Below are positions 6,396 through 15,157 of a stretch of DNA of 64,000 nt, piece after piece. The stretch comes from Ruminococcus sp. (GTDB taxonomy: Bacteria; Bacillota; Clostridia; Oscillospirales; Ruminococcaceae), in NCBI RefSeq assembly GCF_017464355.1, contig NZ_JAFUAG010000029.1, positions 1-64,000 on the forward strand. Direction: 5' to 3'. The notes beneath the pieces are model-generated. The model saw only the letters and a list, made by a program, of their open reading frames with translations. It searched no databases and had not been told where the DNA came from. Within the stretch, counting starts at the first letter, position 1. Each line of letters starts with the position of its first letter. Position numbers and translations under genes: made by a program.

Positions 6396-8924
6396 ATGAG
6401 ATCTAAAAAAGTACTTTCAGGAATCATGGCTCTGTCCGTAGTTTTTGCAGGCTTCGGCGCTTTGCCGTACAACAGCTTCATGCAGTCTTCGGCCATAACT
6501 GCCGGCGCGGAGTCCATTTCCTACACCGCAGGCAGGGAATTTGTTGACGAAGCAAGAAATGAGAACTACGTAAAGAGCAAGTTCGATGTGGAGACCGAGT
6601 TCTATCTGGTGACTATCGAGGGAGATATCATTCCCATCGAAGGCACTATTGAGCATTATGAGAGCAATATATCACTGATAGACAGACTTAGCATGGACCC
6701 CGCTGAGTACAAGGAGATCATCAGCCAGCACCAGATCGCCAAGGTCGGCGCCAGGGTGACAGTAAAGGATATGGAGGACAATAAGAGCTATTACATACCC
6801 TATCTTGCTGTAAGCACCTACGAGGCCTCACCTGACCACCCCGACGGCTTCATGAACCAGTCAAGCCCATTTGCACAGCGCTATATGAGGTCTTCAGCGA
6901 ATGTGGGCGCAGTGGGAAGTGACGGCAATTGGCATGATGATTTCTTTAATGAGACCTACAGTGTCGTGAACAAGTTCCGTTATGAGGATACTACAAGCAT
7001 TGACTTCACGATGTACCTCACCAAGAGAGATGCTGAGGTCATGGATATGTCCGAAGAGGACGCAGCTGCAAAGCCTGCTGACAGGCCTGTCATCACCGAC
7101 CTGAGAAGGACCAGAGACTTCAAGGACAAGATGGTCATCGAATACTATGCTGTTGACGCTGAGAACAATCTCTATAAGTTCAATGAACAGCCCAAGCTCA
7201 CAGAAACCGACAGGTTCATATACTCCGACTTTGATTTTGACCTTGCAAACCTGGAAGGGGTATGCGATGACCCCGACAGCATAATCGGCCTGAAGACAGT
7301 AGTATCCTTCCCCGAGCTCAAAGAAGGCAGGACATATTCACTGGCACAGTATGAAGCATTTACCATAGGCACTTACAGAGAGCACTCTAATTATTCGTCC
7401 CTGCCCTCCGACTACCAGTATGACCACACCACTATAGGCTATAAGAATGCAGACGGTGATATCCAGAGAGAGCATTTCTATTACCAAAGTATCGGCTCCC
7501 TCCAGACAGGCTCCATGCACTTCGTTGTGGATAAGGTGACATCAGGTATGAATGATACCGACTACACCCACAGTAACCCCGGTCAGGGCGAGTATGATAA
7601 CACCTTCTATGATATGCCCATTGAGCTGGAGCCCGATTTCTTCCTGGTTGACATCGATGGCAACTATTACCCCATATCGGGTCAGCTTTCCACATCAGAG
7701 ACCATGGATCGTTATTCGTACCTCCTCGACGTTCCCTTTGAGGATTACGATGCTGTGGCTGACAACAAGAAGATCATAGGAACAGCTGCAAGGTTCAGAG
7801 TGAAGGACGCTGCGGCAGACAAGAGCTATGCTATAGGAACTGCAAGCGTTTCAGGCGCAGATTATGTAACACCTTCATATTCCAGCAGTTCCAGCACTTA
7901 TTTTTATTCGATCAGCCCGATGACAAATCCCAAGCCGAATATCGGTGTTGTGGGCAGTGACGGCAAATGGCATGATGACATCGTAGTAAACGGTAAAATG
8001 ACCGAAAACAAAGCTGACCGCGAGAAATTCGGCTATGAGAATGTACGCCTGTCATTAAGTGTTACAAAGCCTAACGTTGTCATATACGATATGACCGAGG
8101 CCGATGCTGCAGCGAAGCCCGAGAGCCCCGTTTACACCGATATGGATTCCCTGAGCTACGACCTGCCTGCGGATATACATATAGATTACTACGCTGTGGA
8201 CTTTGACGACAACCGCTACAAGCTGGATCTGCCTGAGGCAACAGAGAACTCCAGATACATCGTTTCTGAGATAACTGTTACACCCGATATGATAGCTGAG
8301 GTTTGCCCCCTGGATCAGTTCAAGTACCTGGTAGCTGCCGTAAATGTCCCCGGCATAGAGAGGACACAGTATGTGAGGGCAGGCATTACCAGCACAGTAG
8401 AGGAAGAATCCTACCTGGGTGAATATAAAGATACAAAGCTCCCCTACCAGAGCGAATACATTGTCCTGGGAACTGAAAACGCAGATGCTCCCAATAGCAT
8501 ACTGTATGAAAGCTTTGACCGTATCCTGGGGCCTGTAGTGGCTTCCCGTATAGATATGCTGGAAAGCGCAACTATTCTGACATACCTGGACAAGACCACC
8601 ACACGCATCAGTGGTTTTGAGGAGACCAAGCCCGATGAGCCCGATGAGCCCGACCAGCCCCAGAAGCCCGATGACGAGCCTGAGGTACCCGATGAGCCCG
8701 ACACCACCGACGGCGAGGACTTCATCTTCGGCGACCTGAACGGCGACGGCGAGATCAATGTTACCGATGTTACCATGATAGCTGCTTATGTCAAGAACAT
8801 AAAGGGTCTCAGCGAAGATGCGCTGAAGGCTGCTGATGTTACCCGCGACGGTGAAGTGAACATTTCCGATGTTACCTCACTGGCTGCTCACGTAAAGGGC
8901 ATACGTCCTATACGCAGCAATTGA
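6396..8924 (+). CDS. secreted dockerin protein with duplicated unknown module
   Basis: 842 aa. The ATG at 6396 follows AGGAGG; the frame's upstream codons are untranslated leader. Residues 1-38 form a signal peptide. Two homologous modules follow, about 60-395 and 405-740. Each has FYLV/FFLV-x-I-x-G-D/N-x-Y-P-I, VGSDG(N/K)WHDD, the phrase M(S/T)E-x-DAAAKP, YYAVD-x-(E/D)N-x-YK, and a closing V-C-D/P-L type segment. An acidic PDEPD linker (about 745-770) leads to a C-terminal type I dockerin with calcium loops DLNGDGEINVTD and DVTRDGEVNISD. It should be exported and docked to a cohesin scaffold. No catalytic family is recognised in the modules; a binding or structural role is only a guess. Confidence 0.88.
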   Translation: MRSKKVLSGIMALSVVFAGFGALPYNSFMQSSAITAGAESISYTAGREFVDEARNENYVKSKFDVETEFYLVTIEGDIIPIEGTIEHYESNISLIDRLSMDPAEYKEIISQHQIAKVGARVTVKDMEDNKSYYIPYLAVSTYEASPDHPDGFMNQSSPFAQRYMRSSANVGAVGSDGNWHDDFFNETYSVVNKFRYEDTTSIDFTMYLTKRDAEVMDMSEEDAAAKPADRPVITDLRRTRDFKDKMVIEYYAVDAENNLYKFNEQPKLTETDRFIYSDFDFDLANLEGVCDDPDSIIGLKTVVSFPELKEGRTYSLAQYEAFTIGTYREHSNYSSLPSDYQYDHTTIGYKNADGDIQREHFYYQSIGSLQTGSMHFVVDKVTSGMNDTDYTHSNPGQGEYDNTFYDMPIELEPDFFLVDIDGNYYPISGQLSTSETMDRYSYLLDVPFEDYDAVADNKKIIGTAARFRVKDAAADKSYAIGTASVSGADYVTPSYSSSSSTYFYSISPMTNPKPNIGVVGSDGKWHDDIVVNGKMTENKADREKFGYENVRLSLSVTKPNVVIYDMTEADAAAKPESPVYTDMDSLSYDLPADIHIDYYAVDFDDNRYKLDLPEATENSRYIVSEITVTPDMIAEVCPLDQFKYLVAAVNVPGIERTQYVRAGITSTVEEESYLGEYKDTKLPYQSEYIVLGTENADAPNSILYESFDRILGPVVASRIDMLESATILTYLDKTTTRISGFEETKPDEPDEPDQPQKPDDEPEVPDEPDTTDGEDFIFGDLNGDGEINVTDVTMIAAYVKNIKGLSEDALKAADVTRDGEVNISDVTSLAAHVKGIRPIRSN

Positions 8925-8953
8925 TCTGAACGACAATAGCATATTGAACAGAC

Positions 8954-8985
8954 AATGCTTCCTCTGCTGCGGCGGAGGAAGCGTT
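8954..8985 (+). terminator. hairpin after first dockerin gene
   Basis: A 14-bp stem (8954-8967 with 8972-8985, two G-U pairs), 30 nt after the stop codon. The following bases are T/G-rich without a real T-run, so it may protect the mRNA 3' end or terminate weakly. Confidence 0.5.
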
Positions 8986-9040
8986 GTTGGGTCTATACGA
9001 AGAAAAAGATATTATAAAAAGACATATACATATGAAGCTT

Positions 9041-9069
9041 ACCGCCCGTGAGGTGTTCTCACGGGCGGT
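9041..9069 (+). terminator. strong hairpin, possible second terminator
   Basis: A perfect 12-bp stem (ACCGCCCGTGAG at 9041-9052, its complement at 9058-9069) with loop GTGTT, followed by TTCTTAT. It stands between the two dockerin genes, 30 bp before the next promoter. Confidence 0.6.
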
Positions 9070-9098
9070 TCTTATGTGCATTTAATTTGTCATAAGCG

Positions 9099-9128
9099 TT
9101 GACAATTACCTGGGCGGTATTGTATAAT
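9099..9128 (+). promoter_or_regulatory. promoter of the second dockerin gene
   Basis: Consensus TTGACA (9099-9104), 18-bp spacer, TATAAT (9123-9128), ending 30 bp before the start codon. The second dockerin gene therefore has its own strong promoter. Confidence 0.8.
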
Positions 9129-9158
9129 GTTTATATCAAACAACAAAGGAGAACAACG

Positions 9159-10436
9159 ATGATACTGAAAAATTTCCTGGGCGGCCTGCTGTCGGCGGCG
9201 CTGCTTTTCACGACGGCGGCAGCACTGCCTGCGGCGGCTGATAAAACAAGCTTCGTGGAAGCACCCTACAGGTTCAAGCTATACGCTGCGGCCTTCGATT
9301 ACAACGGCGACTACCACATCATAACCACAGCCAAAGAGACCGAGACCAATGAGGAGCTTATCTACACCATGGTGTTTGACAACAACAAGTACCTTGAAGC
9401 CATAGAGGGCTGCGATATCTACAAGATCGAGGTCCTCTGCTTTGTGGACGGCTTTGACGAGAACACTGTCTACTGCTTCCGTGACCCCGAATACCTCCTC
9501 TCGGCCTCCACGGGAAGTGATATCTCCATGCAGAGCGCAGATACAGGCCCATGCAAAAGACAGATAAACTATCCTGACAGATGGAACAGGTGCATAGAGA
9601 TACTTTTCACTAACAAGAATGCCCCCGACCTGATGAAGTCACCGAACTTCCTGAACAATTTCACGGTGAGCTTCTACAAGCCACTGATGAAGACGGAACA
9701 GCTTACCGACTCGGAAAAAGAAGAGCGCAGTATGGAAGACAACAGCTTCCACATGACCTTTGAGGAGCCTGAGCGTCTGCACAAGCTGTCTATGTCGCTT
9801 TTTTTGGTGGACTACCGAGACACCCCCCACAAGCTGAAAGACCTGCCGCTGACCGAATACCGCAGGTACATACCTGTTAAAACTGTCGTCACCCCTGCGG
9901 AAGCGGCGGCGGTATGCCCCCTGGACGAGGTGAAATACATAGCAGCAGTGCTGAGTGCCGATAAGGCAGATGTAAGCAAGCAGGTACAATACAGGATAGA
10001 TGCCTATTTGCTGTCAAATGGCGCCCACTTTGAGAGCGACATCACTTCGGCAGTCATCGGCGGCGGCCGTTCAGACTTTCTGCCGCCCGAGGCAAGCATT
10101 TTTATAAAGTCAGATACTTCCTTAAGAGAACTGCGGGCAGGCAGAGAGGTGGAGTTTGATATATTGCTGGACAAAAGCAGGACAGATACTTACCCTGCCC
10201 CTGCCGAGCCCGAAATGACTGAACCGGGTGATGTCAACGATGACGGCAATATAGATGTGACCGATGTTATGCTGACAGCTTCTTATGTCAAGGGCATACT
10301 GCCTGACATGGACCACTTCCTGCCGCCTGTTGCCGATGTTGACCACGATGATGATGTGACCGTCACCGACCTGATGATGATAGCAGCACAGGTCAAGGGA
10401 CTAAAGCCGCTGAACAAGTGGCTCACGTTCTTCTGA
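9159..10436 (+). CDS. secreted dockerin protein with single unknown module
   Basis: 425 aa, start chosen at the ATG preceded by AAAGGAGAA. Residues 1-26 are a signal peptide ending near LPAAADK. Residues 30-330 match one module of the preceding dockerin protein, most clearly FLVDYRDTPHKLKDLPLTEYRRYIPVKTVVTP and VCPLDEVKYIAAVL, equivalent to VCPLDQFKYLVAAV there. The dockerin starts near residue 355, with loops DVNDDGNIDVTD and DVDHDDDVTVTD. The second loop has D in place of the usual G and may bind calcium less well. The first half of the module has diverged strongly. Function unknown; probably a cellulosome component. Confidence 0.87.
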   Translation: MILKNFLGGLLSAALLFTTAAALPAAADKTSFVEAPYRFKLYAAAFDYNGDYHIITTAKETETNEELIYTMVFDNNKYLEAIEGCDIYKIEVLCFVDGFDENTVYCFRDPEYLLSASTGSDISMQSADTGPCKRQINYPDRWNRCIEILFTNKNAPDLMKSPNFLNNFTVSFYKPLMKTEQLTDSEKEERSMEDNSFHMTFEEPERLHKLSMSLFLVDYRDTPHKLKDLPLTEYRRYIPVKTVVTPAEAAAVCPLDEVKYIAAVLSADKADVSKQVQYRIDAYLLSNGAHFESDITSAVIGGGRSDFLPPEASIFIKSDTSLRELRAGREVEFDILLDKSRTDTYPAPAEPEMTEPGDVNDDGNIDVTDVMLTASYVKGILPDMDHFLPPVADVDHDDDVTVTDLMMIAAQVKGLKPLNKWLTFF

Positions 10437-10458
10437 GCATAAAGCACAGTTATATCAC

Positions 10459-10491
10459 AAAGCACATCTCCCGCGGGCGATGTGCTTTTTT
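10459..10491 (+). terminator. terminator of second dockerin gene
   Basis: Stem AAAGCACATC (10459-10468) with GATGTGCTTT (10479-10488), followed by TTT. Located 22 bp past the stop. Confidence 0.85.
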
Positions 10492-10526
10492 GTGGGGCTC
10501 ACGGGGAAATAATTGCCTTGTAAGCA

Positions 10527-10555
10527 TTGACATTGCGGGGATATTGTTGTATAAT
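10527..10555 (+). promoter_or_regulatory. consensus promoter of tpiA
   Basis: Perfect TTGACA (10527-10532), 17 bp, perfect TATAAT (10550-10555). This is the best promoter in the window and fits a highly expressed glycolytic gene. Confidence 0.88.
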
Positions 10556-10604
10556 TAACAATGTAGGTTTATATCTTATTTCTAATATAAAGGAGTTTTT
10601 TGAC

Positions 10605-11381
10605 ATGAAAAAATCTGCAAGAAAAGCTATCATCGCAGGTAACTGGAAGATGAACAAGACCAGACCCGAGGCTAAGGAGCTGCTGGAGGCTATCAAGCCC
10701 CTGGTCGCTAATGCAGAGGGCAATGTTGAGGTCATCGCCTGCGTGCCTTTCACCAACCTGGAAACTGCTGTAAACGCTACTGCAGGCTCTAACGTTAAGG
10801 TTGGCGCTGAGAACGTTCACTTCGAGAAGAGCGGCGCTTTCACAGGTGAGATCTCTGCTGATATGCTGGTAGAGCTGGGCGTTGAGTACGTTGTTATCGG
10901 CCACAGCGAGAGAAGACAGTATTTCGGTGAGACCGATGAGACTGTAAACAAGAGAACTAAGGCTGCCCTAGCTGCAGGCCTGAAGCCTATCGTTTGCGTA
11001 GGCGAGCTGCTGTGGGAGCGTGAGTGCAACATCACTGAGGAGGTCATCGCTCGTCAGATCAAGCTGGATCTGTATGACGTTTCCGCTGAGGACGTTAAGA
11101 AGACTGTTATCGCTTATGAGCCTGTATGGGCTATCGGCACAGGCAAGACCGCTACTGCCGATCAGGCTGAGGAAGTCTGCGCATTCATCAGAGCTACTCT
11201 GGCCAAGATATATGACGAGGCTACTGCACAGGCTGTTACTATACAGTACGGCGGTTCCATGAACGCAGGCAACGCTGCTGAGCTGCTCTCCAAGGAGAAC
11301 GTTGACGGCGGTCTGATCGGCGGCGCTTCCCTGAAGGCTGCTGACTTCAACACTATCGTACAGGCTGCGGTAAACGGCTGA
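10605..11381 (+). CDS. tpiA: triosephosphate isomerase
   Basis: Interconverts dihydroxyacetone phosphate and glyceraldehyde 3-phosphate. The 258 aa are a normal full length. The active-site lysine is in GNWKMN, the catalytic histidine in IGHSERR, the glutamate in AYEPVWAIGTGK, and the phosphate-binding loops are YGGSM and GGLIGGASL. The start at the ATG following AAGGAG is preferred to the upstream frame extension. Codon use is strongly biased towards GCT, CTG and AAG, as expected for high expression. It heads a glycolytic group with gpmA and gpmI downstream. Confidence 0.98.
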   Translation: MKKSARKAIIAGNWKMNKTRPEAKELLEAIKPLVANAEGNVEVIACVPFTNLETAVNATAGSNVKVGAENVHFEKSGAFTGEISADMLVELGVEYVVIGHSERRQYFGETDETVNKRTKAALAAGLKPIVCVGELLWERECNITEEVIARQIKLDLYDVSAEDVKKTVIAYEPVWAIGTGKTATADQAEEVCAFIRATLAKIYDEATAQAVTIQYGGSMNAGNAAELLSKENVDGGLIGGASLKAADFNTIVQAAVNG

Positions 11382-11453
11382 TATATGTGAAATATGACCC
11401 GTGCTTCACTGCGGGCACGGGCTGATACGCAAGTATCCGCTTCGATGGAAAAT

Positions 11454-11478
11454 GGGGGCGCTTGACCGCCCCTGTTTT
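11454..11478 (+). terminator. weak terminator after tpiA
   Basis: GGGGCG (11455-11460) pairs with CGCCCC (11467-11472), followed by TGTTTT. A second GC-rich hairpin (CCCGTGC/GCACGGG, 11398-11421) lies just upstream. Confidence 0.5.
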
Positions 11479-11555
11479 CGTATAAATAAAATATACATGG
11501 GGTAACGGCAAAGATCTTTTGGGGAAAAATAATCTTTAAAGGAACGTGACGCTTT

Positions 11556-12050
11556 ATGAAGAGAAGTACTCTTATCAGACGGCTGATGACCATGTCAATA
11601 ATTTTTGAGGAGATATATTTCCTGCTGATAACAGTGATATATATTTTCCGACCATCTTTTTACACCAATGCGCTGGTATCCGTTTTCGGGCTGGAAGCTG
11701 ACAAGATACCCGCCAACGACCCCTCAACGCCCCTTATGATAACTATTTACGGCGGTGTTGTGGTATACTTTATACTCTGGTTCATCATGAAGATACTGAT
11801 GGACACAGATTCAGATCCCCTTATGCTTGGCATAATAACATTTCTGATCCTGCCTGTGGGCCAGGTGGTATACACCTATATGTACGGCAAAACACTGCTG
11901 ACATACCAGAAACTGGGTGCGGGAGAATTTGCTTTCCAGTCAATGAATTTCACGGTTATGAAATACTGCGGCTGGGCTAATATAGCAGCTTTTATCTTCC
12001 TGCTGATGGCTTACGCTGTGGCAAGGCAGAAGCACGCAGACCTCGACTGA
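11556..12050 (+). CDS. four-helix membrane protein of unknown function
   Basis: 164 aa with hydrophobic segments near residues 13-32, 60-83, 92-110 and 137-156 and short polar loops. It starts MKRSTLIRRLMTM, positive-inside for the N-terminus, and AAAGGA lies about 10 bases upstream. I do not recognise a family. It sits between tpiA and gpmA but is separated from both by more than 100 bp, so a link with glycolysis is not implied. Confidence 0.75.
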   Translation: MKRSTLIRRLMTMSIIFEEIYFLLITVIYIFRPSFYTNALVSVFGLEADKIPANDPSTPLMITIYGGVVVYFILWFIMKILMDTDSDPLMLGIITFLILPVGQVVYTYMYGKTLLTYQKLGAGEFAFQSMNFTVMKYCGWANIAAFIFLLMAYAVARQKHADLD

Positions 12051-12171
12051 GTTCTGCTGAACTTAAACTTATTTGATTTCGGTAATAGAAGCCTTGGGCT
12101 TTTGTTATAAATAAGTATGCCGCCTGTCCTTCATGCGTGGACGGGGGGTATAAACGAAAGGACAATTGAAT

Positions 12172-12921
12172 ATGAGCATGAAACTGGTACTTATCCGTCA
12201 CGGTGAAAGCGAGTGGAACAAGGAGAACAAGTTCACGGGCTGGACCGATGTTGAGCTGAGTGAGGCAGGTGTGCAGGAGGCGAAGAAGGCAGGCAAGGTC
12301 TTGAAAGAGGCCGGGTTTGACTTCGATATCTGCTATACCTCTTACCTGAAAAGGGCCATACACACACTCAACAATGTGCTTGCGGAAATGGACAGGGAAT
12401 GGCTGCCTGTGGTGAAGAGCTGGCGTCTCAACGAGAGGCACTACGGCGCACTGCAGGGTCTGAACAAGAGCGAGACCGCCGCCAAGTACGGCGAGGAGCA
12501 GGTGAAGATCTGGAGGCGTTCCTTTGATATCCCGCCTATAGCACTGGAGGAAGGTGACGAGAGAGATCCAAGGAAAGACCCCAAGTACCGCGAGGTCGAC
12601 CCTGCTGAGCTTCCTTTGCAGGAGAGCCTTAAGGACACGATCGCAAGGGCTGTGCCCTACTTTGAGGAGGAGATAAAGCCTCAGATCAAGGCGGGCAAGA
12701 GAGTCGTTATAGCGGCTCACGGAAACAGCCTGAGAGCGCTGGTGAAGTACTTTGACGGACTCAGCGACGAGGAGATAATCGGCGTTAACATACCTACGGC
12801 TGTGCCGCTGGTGTATGAGTTCGATGACGACCTCAATGTGATCGGCAAGGAGTATCTGTGTGACCCCGATGAGCTGGCTGCTAAAATGAACAGCGTGGCA
12901 AATCAGGGCAAAGCAAAGTAA
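12172..12921 (+). CDS. gpmA: 2,3-bisphosphoglycerate-dependent phosphoglycerate mutase
   Basis: Histidine-phosphatase-fold enzyme that interconverts 3- and 2-phosphoglycerate through a phosphohistidine. Of 249 aa, typical for dPGM. The phosphorylated histidine is in [10 protein letters not shown] near residue 10. [24 protein letters not shown] and [13 protein letters not shown] (second histidine) are all present, so it is the true mutase rather than a generic phosphatase. The ATG at 12172 lies 9 bases after AAAGGA; a TTG six bases upstream and an ATG six bases downstream are alternatives. An analogous but unrelated enzyme, gpmI, follows immediately. Confidence 0.97.
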   Translation: MSMKLVLIRHGESEWNKENKFTGWTDVELSEAGVQEAKKAGKVLKEAGFDFDICYTSYLKRAIHTLNNVLAEMDREWLPVVKSWRLNERHYGALQGLNKSETAAKYGEEQVKIWRRSFDIPPIALEEGDERDPRKDPKYREVDPAELPLQESLKDTIARAVPYFEEEIKPQIKAGKRVVIAAHGNSLRALVKYFDGLSDEEIIGVNIPTAVPLVYEFDDDLNVIGKEYLCDPDELAAKMNSVANQGKAK

Positions 12922-12963
12922 ACAGTTTCGGCTTGATAATAAGAGCCGGACGGCTGTCGGGCA

Positions 12964-12980
12964 CCCCTGCATGGCAGGGG
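12964..12980 (+). other. GC-rich hairpin between gpmA and gpmI
   Basis: CCCCTGC (12964-12970) and GCAGGGG (12974-12980) form a tight 7-bp stem with a 3-nt loop, 50 bp before gpmI. There is no T-run, so it is not a terminator. It may process or stabilise the downstream message. Confidence 0.4.
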
Positions 12981-13031
12981 CTGTGCCGCGGCAGGAACGT
13001 TCGGGAGAATATACAGAAAGGACGTATTTAT

Positions 13032-14606
13032 ATGTCAAAGAAGAAAGTTTTACTGGTCGTTATGGACGGTGTGGGCATATCCGTTACAGGTCTGGGCGAC
13101 GCTGTGACCGAGGCTAACACCCCTACTCTGGACAGACTGAAGGAAGTCTGTCCCTACACCACCCTTAAGGCTCACGGCAGCGCAGTTGGACTGCCTACCG
13201 ATGACGATATGGGCAACTCTGAGGTCGGCCACAACGCACTGGGCTGCGGCCAGATCTACTCTCAGGGTGCTAAGCTGGTAAATGAGTCTATCGAAAGCGG
13301 CAAGATGTTCGACTCCGCTACCTGGACAGAGCTGCTGGACAACGTTAAGGCAAAGGGCAGCACACTGCATTTCATCGGCCTGCTCTCTGACGGCAACGTT
13401 CACTCCAACATCTCTCACCTGAAGACCATGATCGCCAAGGCTAAGGAGCAGGGCGCTGCTAAGGTAAGAGTACACGTTCTGCTGGACGGCAGAGATGTTC
13501 CCGCTACCAGCGCACCTATCTACATCGAGGATCTGGAGAAGTGCATGGCTGAGCTGAACGACGCTTCCTTCGATGCAAGGATAGCTTCGGGCGGCGGCAG
13601 AATGAAAGTCACCATGGACAGATACCAGGCTGACTGGGATATGGTAAAGCTCGGCTGGGAGACCCACGTTAAGGGCGAGGGCAGACAGTTCGCCAGCGCA
13701 CTGGAGGCTGTTGAGACCCTGAGAAACGAGACAGGCGCTATCGACCAGGATCTGCCTGCATTCATCATAGCTGAGAACGGCGAGCCTGTAGGCAAGATAG
13801 TTGACGGCGACAGCGTTATCCTGTTCAACTTCCGCGGCGACAGAGCTATCGAGCTTTCTATGGCTTTTGACGGCGGCGACGAGTTCGGCTACTTCGACAG
13901 AGGTGTTAAGCCTGACGTTATCTACGCAGGTATGCTGGAATATGACGGCGACCTGCACATACCCAACAAGTATCTGGTGAACCCCCCCGAGATCAAGGAA
14001 ACAATGTCCGAGGTACTGGACAAGGCAGGCCTGAAGTCCTATGCAGTTTCCGAGACCCAGAAGTACGGCCACGTTACATATTTCTGGAACGGCAACAGAT
14101 CCGAGAAGTTCGCTTCCGAGGAGTGGAAGGAGATACCCTCTGACAAGGTATCCTTCGACCAGAGACCCTGGATGAAGTCCGCTGAGATAACCGATGACCT
14201 CATCGAGGCTATCAAGTCCGAGAAGTTCGACTTCATCAGATGCAACTTCCCCAACGGCGACATGGTAGGCCACACAGGTTCTATGGACGCGACCATAATC
14301 GGTGTTGAGTCTGTTGACCTGGGTCTGACAAGAGTTCTTAAGGTAGCTGAGGAATACGGCTACACCGTTCTCATCACAGCTGACCACGGCAACGCTGACG
14401 AGATGCTGGAGAAGAACAAGAAGGGTGAGATCACTGTAAGAACAGCTCACTCCCTGAACCGTGTACCTTTCTACATCGTAAGCAAGGACAAGTATGAGAT
14501 CAAGGATGCTGACAGCACCAAGTATGGTCTGGCAAACGTTGCCCCCACCGTACTCAAGATACTGGGTATCGAAGCTCCTGCTTCCTGGGAAGAGTCCATG
14601 ATCTGA
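13032..14606 (+). CDS. gpmI: 2,3-bisphosphoglycerate-independent phosphoglycerate mutase
   Basis: Alkaline-phosphatase-superfamily, metal-dependent mutase of 524 aa doing the same reaction as gpmA without the bisphosphate cofactor. The N-terminus has VVMDGVGIS with the metal aspartate. DDDMGNSEVGHNALGCGQ contains the phosphorylated serine. LLDGRDVPATSA, ITADHGNADEM and TAHSLNRVPF carry the remaining metal ligands. The start at ATG 13032 follows AAAGGACG; the upstream frame has no RBS. Its codon use is even more optimised than that of gpmA, which suggests that this is the main enzyme. A terminator follows. Confidence 0.97.
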   Translation: MSKKKVLLVVMDGVGISVTGLGDAVTEANTPTLDRLKEVCPYTTLKAHGSAVGLPTDDDMGNSEVGHNALGCGQIYSQGAKLVNESIESGKMFDSATWTELLDNVKAKGSTLHFIGLLSDGNVHSNISHLKTMIAKAKEQGAAKVRVHVLLDGRDVPATSAPIYIEDLEKCMAELNDASFDARIASGGGRMKVTMDRYQADWDMVKLGWETHVKGEGRQFASALEAVETLRNETGAIDQDLPAFIIAENGEPVGKIVDGDSVILFNFRGDRAIELSMAFDGGDEFGYFDRGVKPDVIYAGMLEYDGDLHIPNKYLVNPPEIKETMSEVLDKAGLKSYAVSETQKYGHVTYFWNGNRSEKFASEEWKEIPSDKVSFDQRPWMKSAEITDDLIEAIKSEKFDFIRCNFPNGDMVGHTGSMDATIIGVESVDLGLTRVLKVAEEYGYTVLITADHGNADEMLEKNKKGEITVRTAHSLNRVPFYIVSKDKYEIKDADSTKYGLANVAPTVLKILGIEAPASWEESMI

Positions 14607-14630
14607 ATTCATAATTCATAATTCATAATT
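14606..14630. repeat. short tandem repeat
   Basis: Three and a bit copies of the 8-mer AATTCATA, beginning at the gpmI stop codon. It may come from replication slippage; no function is suggested. Confidence 0.6.
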
Positions 14631-14648
14631 ATTGACATGAACGATAGA

Positions 14649-14679
14649 AGAGCGCTCACTTAAAAGTGGGCGCTTTTTT
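14649..14679 (+). terminator. terminator of gpmI
   Basis: AGCGCTCACT (14651-14660) pairs with AGTGGGCGCT (14665-14674) with one G-U pair, followed by five more T. Confidence 0.85.
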
Positions 14680-14751
14680 GCACTTATTAGTGGGAAATGC
14701 CAAAGTGTCAGAGCGGTCGATCAAGCCCCTGCCCTACAATAATAGCGGCAA

Positions 14752-14783
14752 AATAAAAAAGACCGCACCCAAAGGTACGGTCT
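14752..14783 (-). terminator. terminator of the ribosomal protein superoperon
   Basis: On the minus strand GACCGTACC, a 4-nt loop and GGTGCGGTC form a stem (14761-14782) followed by a T-rich run. It lies 15 bp after the rplQ stop. Confidence 0.88.
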
Positions 14784-14797
14784 TCATCATCAGTATA

Positions 14798-15139
14798 TTA
14801 AACCAGCTGAATGATAGCCATTTCAGCAGCGTCGCCGCGGCGGGGTCCGATCTTAACGATCTTGGTGTAGCCGCCCTTGCGCTCTGCGTAGCTAGGAGCT
14901 ATCTCGTCGAACAGCTTCTTAGCAACAGCTTCCTTAGTAACATAGGACAGAACCTGTCTCTTGGAATGGAGATCGCCTGCCTTGCCGAGAGTAATCATCT
15001 TCTCGGTCATTGCAGCAACTTCCTTGGCTCTGGTTACAGTGGTTTCAATCTTACCGTTTTCCAGAAGGAATGTGACCATTGCTCTGAGCATTGCCTTTCT
15101 CTGGTCACTGGTCCTTCCCAGCTTTCTTGTGCCTGGCAT
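14798..15139 (-). CDS. rplQ: ribosomal protein L17
   Basis: Large-subunit protein of 113 aa, normal for Firmicutes. [19 protein letters not shown] is the family N-terminus and [14 protein letters not shown] the C-terminal signature. It is the last gene of the alpha segment, 18 bp after rpoA, and is followed directly by the operon terminator. Confidence 0.98.
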   Translation of the reverse strand: MPGTRKLGRTSDQRKAMLRAMVTFLLENGKIETTVTRAKEVAAMTEKMITLGKAGDLHSKRQVLSYVTKEAVAKKLFDEIAPSYAERKGGYTKIVKIGPRRGDAAEMAIIQLV

Positions 15140-15157
15140 AGATTTTCACTCCTTACA

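Noticed and set aside
11992-13038. 348-codon open frame on the - strand
   Set aside because: Antisense to gpmA and its flanks; gpmA motifs are clear on the + strand.
13050-14612. 520-codon open frame on the - strand
   Set aside because: Antisense to gpmI, same cause as above.
14606-14630. CRISPR-like repeat
   Set aside because: The unit is 8 bp with no spacers; it is a simple tandem repeat.
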